Shown here piece by piece: positions 18,962-27,930 of a DNA stretch of 64,000 nt; position 1 is the first letter of the stretch; each line of letters starts with the position of its first letter. The translations under genes and the position numbers were made by a program. The DNA comes from Myxococcota bacterium (GTDB lineage Bacteria; Myxococcota_A; UBA9160; UBA6930). The stretch lies in contig JANQFK010000023.1 of the NCBI GenBank assembly GCA_028277885.1, forward strand, positions 62,001-126,000, read 5' to 3'. The notes below the pieces were generated by a model. The model saw only the letters and a program-made list of their open reading frames with translations. It was not told the DNA's origin and did no database searches.

Positions 18962-20229
18962 CTCGAGAGCGCCCGCATCCACGGCGCCAGCAGGTGGACG
19001 AGGGCCACGCTCGCCACCCCCACCGCGAGGGCGGCGGCGAGCCCCACCGCCAGGGGCTGGAGGCCCAGGCTGCGCAGGCGGCGCAGGTTGGTGCCGAGGC
19101 CCACCGACGCCATCGCGATGGTGAGGCACCAGGCCGACACCTGGGAGAGGGTGTCGATCCCCGACGCCCAGGCGTCGGCGCCGAGCCACCCGCCGAAGGG
19201 CGCTTCGCCCAGGTCGCCGACGGTGCGCAGCAGCGCCATGGCGACGAAGCCGAACACGAAGAGCGGCACCATCTGGAGCAGCGGCGGACGCGTGCGGCGC
19301 CCCGGCGCGCCGGCGGGGCGCGAGCGGTGGTAGACCAGCGCCATGGCGGGGATCACCACGACCATGAACAGGTTGCGGACCAGCTTGGTCACGGTGGCGG
19401 TGTCGAGGGCCTCGGGGGCGCCGTACTGCTGGCCGTAGAGCAAACCCGCGCCGGCCACCTGGGCGGTGTCGTGGATGGCGGTCCCGAGGAAGAAGCCCGC
19501 CAGCAGCGCATCGCCGCCGAACACCCACTGGGAGACGAAGGGGTAGGTGATCAGTGCGAGCAGGCCGAACACCGTGATCGTCCCCACCGCGTAGCTGACC
19601 TCGTCCTCGCTGGCGTCGATCACCGGCCCGGTGGCGACGATCGCGGTGTTGCCGCAGATCGCGGTCCCCACCGCCACCAGGGTGCCGAGCCGACCCGGCA
19701 GGCCGAGCGCCCGGTTGACGGCGCTCACCAGCAGCAGCGCGGTGAGGATGCAGCCCGCCACGATGGGCAGGGCCACCAGCCCGATGGCGCCCACGGCGCC
19801 CAGGCTCAGGCGGATGCCGAGCAGCGCCACCCCCACCCGGAGGAGCCTCTTGAGCGCGAGCTGGAGACCGACCTCGTAGACGGCGGGCAGGCCCACGCTG
19901 TTGCGGATCGCGAGGCCGGCGAGGATCGCGACCAGGATCGGGCTGATCGGCGACTTCTCCATCCCCAGGGTGACGGTCCCGAGCCAGACCGAGAGCTCGC
20001 GGCCGAGCAGCGCGAGGGTGAAGGCGAGGGCGAGCCCGGGAACGAGCTGCCCGCCCATCTCGAGCAGCGCGTGGCCCCGCGCCCGCCAGCCGCTGCGCTG
20101 CGCCCGCTCCTGGGCGGTCTCCGCCGGGTCCACCCAGTCGGGCACGCCCTCCATGCTGCCGACGAAGCGGAACAGCTCGGGATTGCGGTACGGGTCGCCG
20201 GAGGGAAGCGGGGCTGCCGTCGGGGTCAC
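18958..20229 (-). CDS. YeiH/UPF0324 family putative sulfate exporter-like membrane protein
   Basis: Polytopic; VAVGTAICGNTAIVATGPVI, GFFLGTAIHDTAQVAGAGLLYG; GTG start; overlaps ECH stop at CTAG. Confidence 0.8.
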   Translation of the reverse strand: MTPTAAPLPSGDPYRNPELFRFVGSMEGVPDWVDPAETAQERAQRSGWRARGHALLEMGGQLVPGLALAFTLALLGRELSVWLGTVTLGMEKSPISPILVAILAGLAIRNSVGLPAVYEVGLQLALKRLLRVGVALLGIRLSLGAVGAIGLVALPIVAGCILTALLLVSAVNRALGLPGRLGTLVAVGTAICGNTAIVATGPVIDASEDEVSYAVGTITVFGLLALITYPFVSQWVFGGDALLAGFFLGTAIHDTAQVAGAGLLYGQQYGAPEALDTATVTKLVRNLFMVVVIPAMALVYHRSRPAGAPGRRTRPPLLQMVPLFVFGFVAMALLRTVGDLGEAPFGGWLGADAWASGIDTLSQVSAWCLTIAMASVGLGTNLRRLRSLGLQPLAVGLAAALAVGVASVALVHLLAPWMRALSS

Positions 20230-20305
20230 GCCGGACTCCTCGTCTCGAGGGAACGCTCGCGAGAAGATGACGGCTGGCGTGGCGCAGCGCCCGCCGGGCT
20301 GGCCG

Positions 20306-20944
20306 CTAGCGCGGTGGACGGGTGAGCGCCGCGAGGGTGCCGGCCGCGGCACCCACGAGGTGGGCGAGGGGAACCGGCACGACGCCCGGACCGAGATCCG
20401 CGAAGAAGGCGGTGCGCGTGGTTGCCTCCCAGGCGAGCTTCGCAGCGAAGGCCGCGACGCTCGCCAGCACGCCGAGCGCCGCCCCGAGCCGCGCATCGCG
20501 CCAGGCGCTGCGCGCCGAGGCGGTGGCCAGGGCGGCACACAGCGCGGCATCCACGCCCGACAGGCCGCGGTAGACGCCGATCCCCGGCTCGAGCCACAGC
20601 ACCGCGAGCGGGACCGCGAGCACCGAGGCCGCCACGCTGCGCACGAAGAGCACGCGGTCCTCCGCGGCGCAGAGCGCACCGAACACCCCGAAGACCAGCC
20701 CGTCCCAGAGCAGCTGGGAGGCGGTCCAGTGGGTCCAGTGCCCGGAGACGAGGCGCCACCACTCGCCCCGGGCGACGGCGCCGCGGTCGAGGGCCAGGGC
20801 CTCGCTCGCGCCCGGGAGCCCGTGCAGCAGCAGGGCAAGGACCGTCAGGGCGAGGGGCGCGGCCAGGGCGCTCCGGGTCGGCGACGCCGGAGCCGGTCCC
20901 TCGCGCGGGAGCGAGGGACTGGCCGGGAGCGCGCCCGCGCTCAC
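20306..20944 (-). CDS. Rhombosortase-like rhomboid family intramembrane protease
   Basis: GEWWRLVSGHWTHWTASQLLWDGLVFGVFG, YRGLSGVDAALCAAL (GxSG serine), AHLVGAAAG (His TM); start GTG overlaps upstream stop (GTGA). Confidence 0.75.
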   Translation of the reverse strand: MSAGALPASPSLPREGPAPASPTRSALAAPLALTVLALLLHGLPGASEALALDRGAVARGEWWRLVSGHWTHWTASQLLWDGLVFGVFGALCAAEDRVLFVRSVAASVLAVPLAVLWLEPGIGVYRGLSGVDAALCAALATASARSAWRDARLGAALGVLASVAAFAAKLAWEATTRTAFFADLGPGVVPVPLAHLVGAAAGTLAALTRPPR

Positions 20945-23049
20945 GAGCGCGGTGCGACGGGAGACCGGCGTCGCCGCGCTGCCCAGACGGCGCCCGCGAG
21001 GCCCAGGGCGAGCGCCCCGGAGAGCGGATCGAAGGCACCGCCGCCTCCTTCCCCGCCGAAGTCGATGTCCCAGCTGCGCGACGCCCGGGGCGGCGTCGAC
21101 GGCGCGCCGGCGGAGGGGGTCGGTCGCGCGCCGGCGCCCGGGGCGGCGCCGGTCGGCGCCGCGGGCTCGCTCCGGCCCGCGGCCTCGGTGGCCGCCACGC
21201 GGCGCAGCGCGGCCAGCTCCTCGCGCAGGCGCGCCTGCTGCTCGCGGTCCCGCGTCACGCGCAGCGCGTTGCGGCGCTCGATCTTCCAGCGGCGGAACTC
21301 GGCGTCGTTCTCGAGCACCAGGAACGAGGTGTACTCCGTCGCGATGGAGAACCCCTCGCCCAGCCGCACGATCTCGGCCACCACCGCGTCCCGGGAGCCG
21401 TTGCGGTCGGCCTCGGAGAGCAGCCGCTGCACCCGGTGCCAGGCCCACATGCGCTCGATCTCGGGGTTGCCCCCGTCGGCCTTCGGCAGGGCCACCTCGA
21501 CCTCGCGGGTCAGCGTGCGGCCCCCGATGTCGGCGGTGAGCGTCGCCTTCACGGGCCCGCTGCCCCGGTAGCGGCCGTACAGCCGCACCGGCATGCCGTG
21601 GTAGAGGTTCGGCAGCACGGGCGGCTCCACGTCGTGGACGCGGTCGCCCTCGAAGCGGATCGCCAGGTTGGTGGCGACCGGGTGCTGGAGCTTGCGCCGG
21701 AAGGCCTGGGCCTGGCGCGCGAAGTCGTCGCCCCGGGAGAGGAAGGCGGCGAGGCCGCCGGCGTCCTGGGCGAGCCGGCGCAGCAGCGGGCGGTCCACCT
21801 CGTTCCCCACCCCCACCGCGAACACCCGGGCGCCCGCGGGCCGCTCGCGGATCAGCCGCAGCAGGGCGGCGCGCTCGGACTGCTCCGTCATGCCGTCGGA
21901 GAGCACGACGACGTTGAGGGTGCGGTCGGGATCGCCGTAGCGGTACGCCGCGGTGAGGGCCGGGTTCAGCACGGTCCCGCCCCGGGCCTGCTGGGAGCCC
22001 AGGAAGCTGCGCGCGCGGGCCCGGCTCGTCTCGTCCACCGCGCGCAGCTGGCCGAACAGGCGCCGCGCCTGGACGTTGAAGGTGATCAGCTCGAAGCGGT
22101 CCTCGGGCCCGAGGGTCTCGACGAAGGCGCCGATGGAGTCCTGGGAGAGCGAGAGCTTGCCGTCCCGCGCCATGCTGCCCGAGACGTCGAGCACGAACAC
22201 GTAGTCCATGCCGCCGCTCGACCCCGCCAGCTCCTCGCCGGCGGTGAGGCTCAGTGCGAAGAACCCGTCCTCGCCGGCCTGGCGCGAGGTGATGACGTCC
22301 ACGCCGGTGTGGGGCCGCGAGGCCCGGTAGGCCAGCACCACGTCCCGGGCCAGGTCGCCCTCGGCGGTCTCGAGGCTCGCCTGGAGGTAGCCCGGCTCGA
22401 AGCGCGCCACCGCGAAGGCGTCGGGGTGGCTCGGGCTCCCGAGCTCCACCAGGGGCACCTCGGAGCGGGCGTCGAGGGTGAGGGCGAACCGGCCGGTGGT
22501 GCGGGAGTCGACGTCGCGGCGGGTCACCGTCGCCAGGGGGTAGACGTAGGTGGCCCAGTCGGCGTCGAAGTCGAGCTCCTGGTAGTAGGTCACGCGTACC
22601 CGCTGGGCGGCGCCCGGCCCGATGGGGAAGATGCGCATCTCGAAGGTCTTGTAGTCGGTCTGCTCGAGCAGGCCCGGGTCCCGGCGCTTCTGCTTGTAGC
22701 TGTCGTAGATCTGGCGCGCGCGCTGCTTCTCGACGACCTCGCCCACCATCTCCTTGCCGCCGATCCACATGCTGAAGTTCGCTATCGAGGCGCTCTTCGG
22801 GACCGGGAAGGTGTAGAGGGCCTCGACCTGCCGGTTCTCGGTGTTGCGGAACACCTGGTCCACCTCGGTGACCGCGATGCCGTTGTTGATCGTGACCCGG
22901 ACGGCGTGCTCCTCGATCTCGAGCACGCCTCCGAAGCCGCCGTCGGCGATCAGCAGGCCCGCGGCCTGGGAGAGCGACGGGGCGAGCAGGAGCAGCAGCG
23001 CGGCGAGGGCCGCGCGGATCGCGGACGCACGGGGGGCGTGGAGCTTCAT
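20941..23049 (-). CDS. VIT and VWA domain protein with GlyGly-CTERM-like sorting tail
   Basis: Signal peptide; VDQVFRNTENRQVEALYTFPVPKSASIANFSMWIG (VIT); DYVFVLDVSGSMARDGK and VVVLSDGMTEQ (VWA/MIDAS); tail GGEGGGGAFDPLSGALALGLAGAVWAARRRR. Confidence 0.85.
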   Translation of the reverse strand: MKLHAPRASAIRAALAALLLLLAPSLSQAAGLLIADGGFGGVLEIEEHAVRVTINNGIAVTEVDQVFRNTENRQVEALYTFPVPKSASIANFSMWIGGKEMVGEVVEKQRARQIYDSYKQKRRDPGLLEQTDYKTFEMRIFPIGPGAAQRVRVTYYQELDFDADWATYVYPLATVTRRDVDSRTTGRFALTLDARSEVPLVELGSPSHPDAFAVARFEPGYLQASLETAEGDLARDVVLAYRASRPHTGVDVITSRQAGEDGFFALSLTAGEELAGSSGGMDYVFVLDVSGSMARDGKLSLSQDSIGAFVETLGPEDRFELITFNVQARRLFGQLRAVDETSRARARSFLGSQQARGGTVLNPALTAAYRYGDPDRTLNVVVLSDGMTEQSERAALLRLIRERPAGARVFAVGVGNEVDRPLLRRLAQDAGGLAAFLSRGDDFARQAQAFRRKLQHPVATNLAIRFEGDRVHDVEPPVLPNLYHGMPVRLYGRYRGSGPVKATLTADIGGRTLTREVEVALPKADGGNPEIERMWAWHRVQRLLSEADRNGSRDAVVAEIVRLGEGFSIATEYTSFLVLENDAEFRRWKIERRNALRVTRDREQQARLREELAALRRVAATEAAGRSEPAAPTGAAPGAGARPTPSAGAPSTPPRASRSWDIDFGGEGGGGAFDPLSGALALGLAGAVWAARRRRSPVAPRS

Positions 23050-23271
23050 GGCGTTCTCCTTCGAAGTCGAGCTCGGGCTCGACGTCCGAGGGATCTTCAA
23101 CTCCCGTGCCACCCGCGGCGCACGCCTCGCGGGCGGGGGTGAACGCGCCGCCGGGCGCACACTTGGACGGGGTCCTGCGGGAGCCGCGCGGCGCGCGTGG
23201 CGGCGCTCGCCGTACATCGCGTGTACGTCGACCGACCTGGGTTGGACCGGCGACCGGCTCCGGTGTCGCGG

Positions 23272-25215
23272 TCAGTCGCCCTCGGGGTGCCGGGCGACGA
23301 CGTCGAGCAGGCCCGCCCCGTAGCTCGCGATCTTCGCCGGGCCGATGCCGTGCACCCGGGCGAGGGCCTCGGCGTCCCGCGGCCGCTGGCGCGCGACGTC
23401 GCGCAGGGTGCGGTCGCTCGCCACCACGTAGGGGGGCACGCCCCCCGCGCGGGCCACGGCCAGGCGGTGGCGCCGCAGGGCCTCGAACAGCGCCTGGTCG
23501 TCGGCGTCGAGATCGGCGTCCGGCGCCTCGCGGCGGGGCCTGCGGTCGCGGGGCGGCGCGTCGGCGTCGGTGACCGGGGCCCGGCGCTCGGTGGGGAGCA
23601 GCAGGCGGGCGGCCTGCTCGCCGCGCATCACCCGCAGGCCCTCCTCGGTGAGGGCGGCCACGGGCCGGTCGCCGCCGAAGAAGTCGACCCAGCCCGCCGT
23701 CACGCAGCGGCGCAGCAGGCGGGTGATCCAGAGCTCGGAGCGCTCCGAGAGCGCGCCGAAGGTCGGCGTGCGGTCGAGGCCGCTCGACTCGAGGCGCGCG
23801 TCCTTAGCGCCGCGCAGCAGCTTGGCGGCGGCCTGAAGGCCGAAGCGGCCGTGGATGCGCGCCACGCCCGAGAGCGCCTTGCGCACCACCAGGTCCACGC
23901 TCTCGGCGTCGGCCACGTCGCGCTCCACGAGGTCGCGGCACACGTCGCAGCGCCCGCAGCCCGCGAGGGTCTCCTCCTCGTCGCCGAAGTAGCGCAGGAT
24001 GGCGTCGTGGCGGCAGCTGCCGCCCTCGGCCCAGCGCATCAGCTCGAGGAACAGGTTCCACTTGTGCTGGGCCACCTCGGCCGAGGGCGCGTCGGCGTCG
24101 ATCAGGTGGCGGCGCAGGGGCATGTCGCCCGCGGAGACCAGCAGCAGGCCCGTCGCCTCGGCGCCGTCGCGGCCGGCGCGGCCCACCTCCTGGTAGTAGG
24201 CCTCCACGGAGCTCGGCGGCGCCAGGTGCACCACCGCGCGCACGTCGGCCCGGTCGATCCCCATGCCGAAGGCGTTGGTGGCCACCACCACCTCGATCTC
24301 GCCCTCGGAGAAGCGCCGGTGCACGGTCTCGCGCACCTCGCCGTGGAGCCCGGCGTGGTAGCCCTCCACCCGGTAGCCGCGCCGCGCCAGGCGCTCGGCC
24401 TCCTGGTCCGTGGCGCGCCGCGTGGGGGCGTAGACGATGGCGCAGCCCGAGACGCTCCCGGGGGCTCCCAGGGCCTGGCCCAGGGTGGAGTCCACCGCGG
24501 CGTCGCGCTCGCGCTTCGAGTGCACCTCCCGGGCGCCGAGGGCCAGGTTCGGGCGCGCGAAGCCGCGCACGAGCTGGGGCGTGTCCTCGGCGAGGCCGAG
24601 GCGCTCGAGGATCTCGTCGCGCACCACCGGGGTGGCGGTGGCGGTGCAGGCCAGCACGCGGGCGCCTTCGAGCTCTCCCAGCACCGAGCCGATCTGGAGG
24701 TACTCGGGCCGGAAGTCGTGGCCCCACTCGCTGATGCAGTGGGCCTCGTCGATCGCGACCAGCGGGCAGTCGAGGTCGCGCAGCAGGCCCCGGAAGCCCG
24801 GGAAGGCGAGCCGCTCCGGCGCCACGTAGGCGAGCTTGTAGACGCCCCGGCCGAGGTCGCGCATGCGGGCGCGCAGCTCGTCGCCCTCGAGGGTCGCGGC
24901 CAGGAAGGTGGCCGGCACCCCCAGCGCATCCAGTGCCGCCACCTGGTCCTGCATCAGCGCGACCAGTGGCGAGACCACCAGGCTGGTGCCCGGCAGCAGG
25001 CTGGCGGGCAGCTGGTAGACGAGGCTCTTGCCCCCGCCCGTCGGTGCCACCAGCAGCAGGCGGCCGACGCGCAGCAGGGTCTCGACGGCCTCGCGCTGGC
25101 CCGGCCGGAACTTCTCGAGCCCGAAGCGCGCCAGGGCGCCCTCGAGGTCCAGGGAAGCGTCCGGCGAGAGCAGGGGGTCCGGGGCAGCGGAACCCGGATC
25201 GGGTGCGTCCGACAC
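23272..25215 (-). CDS. recQ: ATP-dependent DNA helicase RecQ
   Basis: LLLVAPTGGGKSLVYQLP Walker A, VAIDEAHCISEWGHDFRPEY, Zn cysteines CRHDAILRYFGDE...CGRCDVC, C-terminal HRDC-like segment. Confidence 0.95.
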   Translation of the reverse strand: MSDAPDPGSAAPDPLLSPDASLDLEGALARFGLEKFRPGQREAVETLLRVGRLLLVAPTGGGKSLVYQLPASLLPGTSLVVSPLVALMQDQVAALDALGVPATFLAATLEGDELRARMRDLGRGVYKLAYVAPERLAFPGFRGLLRDLDCPLVAIDEAHCISEWGHDFRPEYLQIGSVLGELEGARVLACTATATPVVRDEILERLGLAEDTPQLVRGFARPNLALGAREVHSKRERDAAVDSTLGQALGAPGSVSGCAIVYAPTRRATDQEAERLARRGYRVEGYHAGLHGEVRETVHRRFSEGEIEVVVATNAFGMGIDRADVRAVVHLAPPSSVEAYYQEVGRAGRDGAEATGLLLVSAGDMPLRRHLIDADAPSAEVAQHKWNLFLELMRWAEGGSCRHDAILRYFGDEEETLAGCGRCDVCRDLVERDVADAESVDLVVRKALSGVARIHGRFGLQAAAKLLRGAKDARLESSGLDRTPTFGALSERSELWITRLLRRCVTAGWVDFFGGDRPVAALTEEGLRVMRGEQAARLLLPTERRAPVTDADAPPRDRRPRREAPDADLDADDQALFEALRRHRLAVARAGGVPPYVVASDRTLRDVARQRPRDAEALARVHGIGPAKIASYGAGLLDVVARHPEGD

Positions 25216-25280
25216 GTGACCTTCCGAGGAGGAGCCGGGCCGAGGCGGGGGAGCGCGAAGCTAGCAGCTCGCCCGCCGGC

Positions 25281-26213
25281 TCACAGGTAGACGACGAGCC
25301 CGCCCACCAGCAGGAAGCCCGCCACCGCGGCCACCACCCCGGGGTCGGTGACGGCCAGCTCCGCGGGCTGGCCGCCCCGGCCCTCGGAGTAGGCGAGGTG
25401 GAGGTAGCGGAGCAGGCCGTAGAGCACGAAGGGTGCGCCGGCCAGCATGCCCCGGGAGCCGAACTTCGCCACGGTCTCGGCGTCCATGGCGTAGAGCAGG
25501 TACGTGACGAGGGCGGTGCTCGTGGTGAGCGAGATCGCGGCGTCGAGGAAGCGCACGTCGTACTGGCCGAGCACGGCGCGGTGCAGGCCCGCGTCGTCGC
25601 CGATCAGCAGCAGCTCGTGGCGGCGCTTGCACAGCGCCAGGAACACCGCGAGCACGCCGGTCGCGATCAGCAGCCACTCCGAGGCCGGAACCTCGGCGGC
25701 CAGGGCCCCGCCCTCCACGCGCAGGATGAAGAAGGCGCCGATCACGAGCACGTCCACGATCACCACGTGCTTCAGCCAGACGCTGTAGCCGAGCTGCAGG
25801 ACCAGGTAGGCGGCGAGCACGCCGGCGAAGCCCAGCCCGAGCCGCGAGCCCAGCGCGAAGGCGCCCAGGAGCGCCAGCGCGCCCGCGATCCGCGCGGCGC
25901 GGGGCGTCACGGCTCCCGCGGCGAGGGGGCGTCGGCGCTTCACGGGATGGGCGCGATCGGCCTCCAGGTCGCGCAGGTCGTTCACCACGTAGCCCGCCGC
26001 CGAGGCCAGCACGAAGGCCAGCACCGCGCAGCCCACCCGCAGCAGGGCGTCGGGCTCGAAGATGCGCTCGCCGAAGATGGCGGGCGCCACCACCAGGCCG
26101 TTCTTCACCCACTCCTTCGGCCGCAGCAGCCGCAGCAGGGCGAGGGGATCGGCGACGGCGGCCGCGGGCTCGCGCGGCGCTTCGGAGAGCGTGGACGGAT
26201 CGGGGCTAGGCAC
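25281..26213 (-). CDS. UbiA family prenyltransferase, decaprenyl-phosphate phosphoribosyltransferase (DPPR synthase)-like
   Basis: LLRPKEWVKNGLVVAPAIF, YVVNDLRDLEADRAHPVKRRRPLAAG (NDxxDxxxD), GTG start. Confidence 0.85.
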   Translation of the reverse strand: MPSPDPSTLSEAPREPAAAVADPLALLRLLRPKEWVKNGLVVAPAIFGERIFEPDALLRVGCAVLAFVLASAAGYVVNDLRDLEADRAHPVKRRRPLAAGAVTPRAARIAGALALLGAFALGSRLGLGFAGVLAAYLVLQLGYSVWLKHVVIVDVLVIGAFFILRVEGGALAAEVPASEWLLIATGVLAVFLALCKRRHELLLIGDDAGLHRAVLGQYDVRFLDAAISLTTSTALVTYLLYAMDAETVAKFGSRGMLAGAPFVLYGLLRYLHLAYSEGRGGQPAELAVTDPGVVAAVAGFLLVGGLVVYL

Positions 26214-26643
26214 GTCCCGCGATGTAGTCCTCGAGCTCCTCGATGGTCTTCTGCTGCTCGCCGATGATGCCCTTCACCACGTCGCCGATGGAGATGATCC
26301 CGGCCAGCTGCCCGTTCTCCACCACGGGCAGGTGGCGGACGCGGTTCTCGGTCATCAGCGCCATGCAGTCCTGGCCGGTCTGCTGGGAGGTGACAGTCAC
26401 CACCTCGGTGCTCATGATCTCGCGCACGCGGGTGTCCTTGGAGAAGCGGCCCTTCAGGATCACCTTGCGGGCGTAGTCGCGCTCCGAGAGCAGGCCCACC
26501 AGCTCGCCCTCGCGCACCACGCACAGCGCGCCGACGTCCCGGCTCGCCATGGCCTCCAGGGCGTCGAGGACGCTCGCGTCGGGGTCGATGGTGTGGACCG
26601 CGTAGCCCTTGTTGCCGAGCAGGGATCGAACCGTCGTCTTCAT
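26206..26643 (-). CDS. CBS-domain pair protein
   Basis: Two CBS repeats: DVGALCVVREGELVGLLSERDYARKV and RVRHLPVVENGQLAGIISIGDVVKG. Confidence 0.9.
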   Translation of the reverse strand: MKTTVRSLLGNKGYAVHTIDPDASVLDALEAMASRDVGALCVVREGELVGLLSERDYARKVILKGRFSKDTRVREIMSTEVVTVTSQQTGQDCMALMTENRVRHLPVVENGQLAGIISIGDVVKGIIGEQQKTIEELEDYIAGRA

Positions 26644-26732
26644 GCGAACGCCTCCAGCGACCCCATTCTACAGCGCCCCGCGGGGTCTCCGGGATCCGAA
26701 TTGGTGGAGGATCCTTTCCGCAGCAGATCCGG

Positions 26733-27869
26733 CTAGTTGGGGTGCCGCGCGGCGGTCCGCGAGCCGGGCTCGGGGGGCTGCGGGTCCTCGGGAGCCGCCA
26801 CCCGCAGCTTCTCCTCGACGAACACCGCCACCACCACGTCGGGCCGCAGCCGCCGCACCAGCGCGAGATCGAGGGGCCCTCCGGTGCGCACGAAGACCGC
26901 CTCCTGGAGCTGCTCGGCGAGGATCGGGATGAGGGCGTACCCGAAGGAGTCGTGGAAGACCACGGCCCGGGGCAGCCGCGGGTCTCCCGTCGCGAGCTCG
27001 AGGCGGGCGAGGCGGTGCCCGGCCCAGCTCGGGTCGACGGGCGGCGTCTCGCCCACGGGCCGCGCCCGGGGCGGGCTCCGGCGCGCCAGCACGGCCCGGT
27101 CCTCGGCGTAGCGCAGGCCGAAGATCGAGAGCTGGTTGGAGAGGTTGCCGCCGTGCTCGTCGGCGACCCAGCGCACGTCGAAGTCGTCCCGCGCCGGGAG
27201 CCGCACCGCGGGGAAGCGCGCCCGCAGCCGCTCGAGCACGAGGCGGGCGCCGTGGAGCCCGCCGAGCTGGTTCCAGTGGGTGTCGGTGCGGTGGTAGAGG
27301 CGCTCCCGGGCGGCGCGGGTGCGGAACGGGCCGCGCAGGTCGAGGAGCTCCACGCCGTGCTCGCGACGCAGCCGGGCGGCGAGGCCGTCCGTCGGGCAGT
27401 CCTCGGCCAGCCGCTGCCGGGCGGTGTCGGGGAAGAACTCCGGGTGCACGGTATGTTTGTTCGGCGCCAGCACCCACAGGAAGGGGATCCCCTCGGCATC
27501 GAACCAGCGCTGGCGGCGCTCGGCGAGGGCGAGCCAGGGCGCCAGCTCCGCCTCGTCGAGGCGCACGCAGTGGGAGGCGGGAAGCTCCGCCTCCCGGCCC
27601 ATGTAGAGCCAGCCGTCCCGACCGATGGAGATGCCGGCGCGGTCGCGATCGTAGACCCAGACCACCTCGCGGCTCTTGCGGATCAGCAGGCTGCGGAAGC
27701 CGAAGTGGTCGCGGAAGTGGCGATCGAAGGCGGCCGGGAAGCCGGCGAGCCCGTCGAGGGAGAGGGTCGGCGCCTCGGCGAGGCGGCGGTTCTCGGCGGA
27801 GAGCGCCTCGTTCACCCCGCCCAGCCAGCCGAGGGCGGGGAGCCCGACCAGCAGCGCGAACGCCGCCAC
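26733..27869 (-). CDS. AlgJ/AlgX-like SGNH O-acetyltransferase accessory protein
   Basis: IGRDGWLYMG, LWVLAPNKHTVHPEFFP, TDTHWNQLGGLHGARLVLERL, VVFHDSFGYALIPILAEQ. Confidence 0.75.
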   Translation of the reverse strand: MAAFALLVGLPALGWLGGVNEALSAENRRLAEAPTLSLDGLAGFPAAFDRHFRDHFGFRSLLIRKSREVVWVYDRDRAGISIGRDGWLYMGREAELPASHCVRLDEAELAPWLALAERRQRWFDAEGIPFLWVLAPNKHTVHPEFFPDTARQRLAEDCPTDGLAARLRREHGVELLDLRGPFRTRAARERLYHRTDTHWNQLGGLHGARLVLERLRARFPAVRLPARDDFDVRWVADEHGGNLSNQLSIFGLRYAEDRAVLARRSPPRARPVGETPPVDPSWAGHRLARLELATGDPRLPRAVVFHDSFGYALIPILAEQLQEAVFVRTGGPLDLALVRRLRPDVVVAVFVEEKLRVAAPEDPQPPEPGSRTAARHPN

Positions 27870-27930
27870 GTGGAGGCGGTCGCGGACGGGATGGGGGCGC
27901 GGGCGCGGCGGCGGGCTCAGGGCGACCTCC

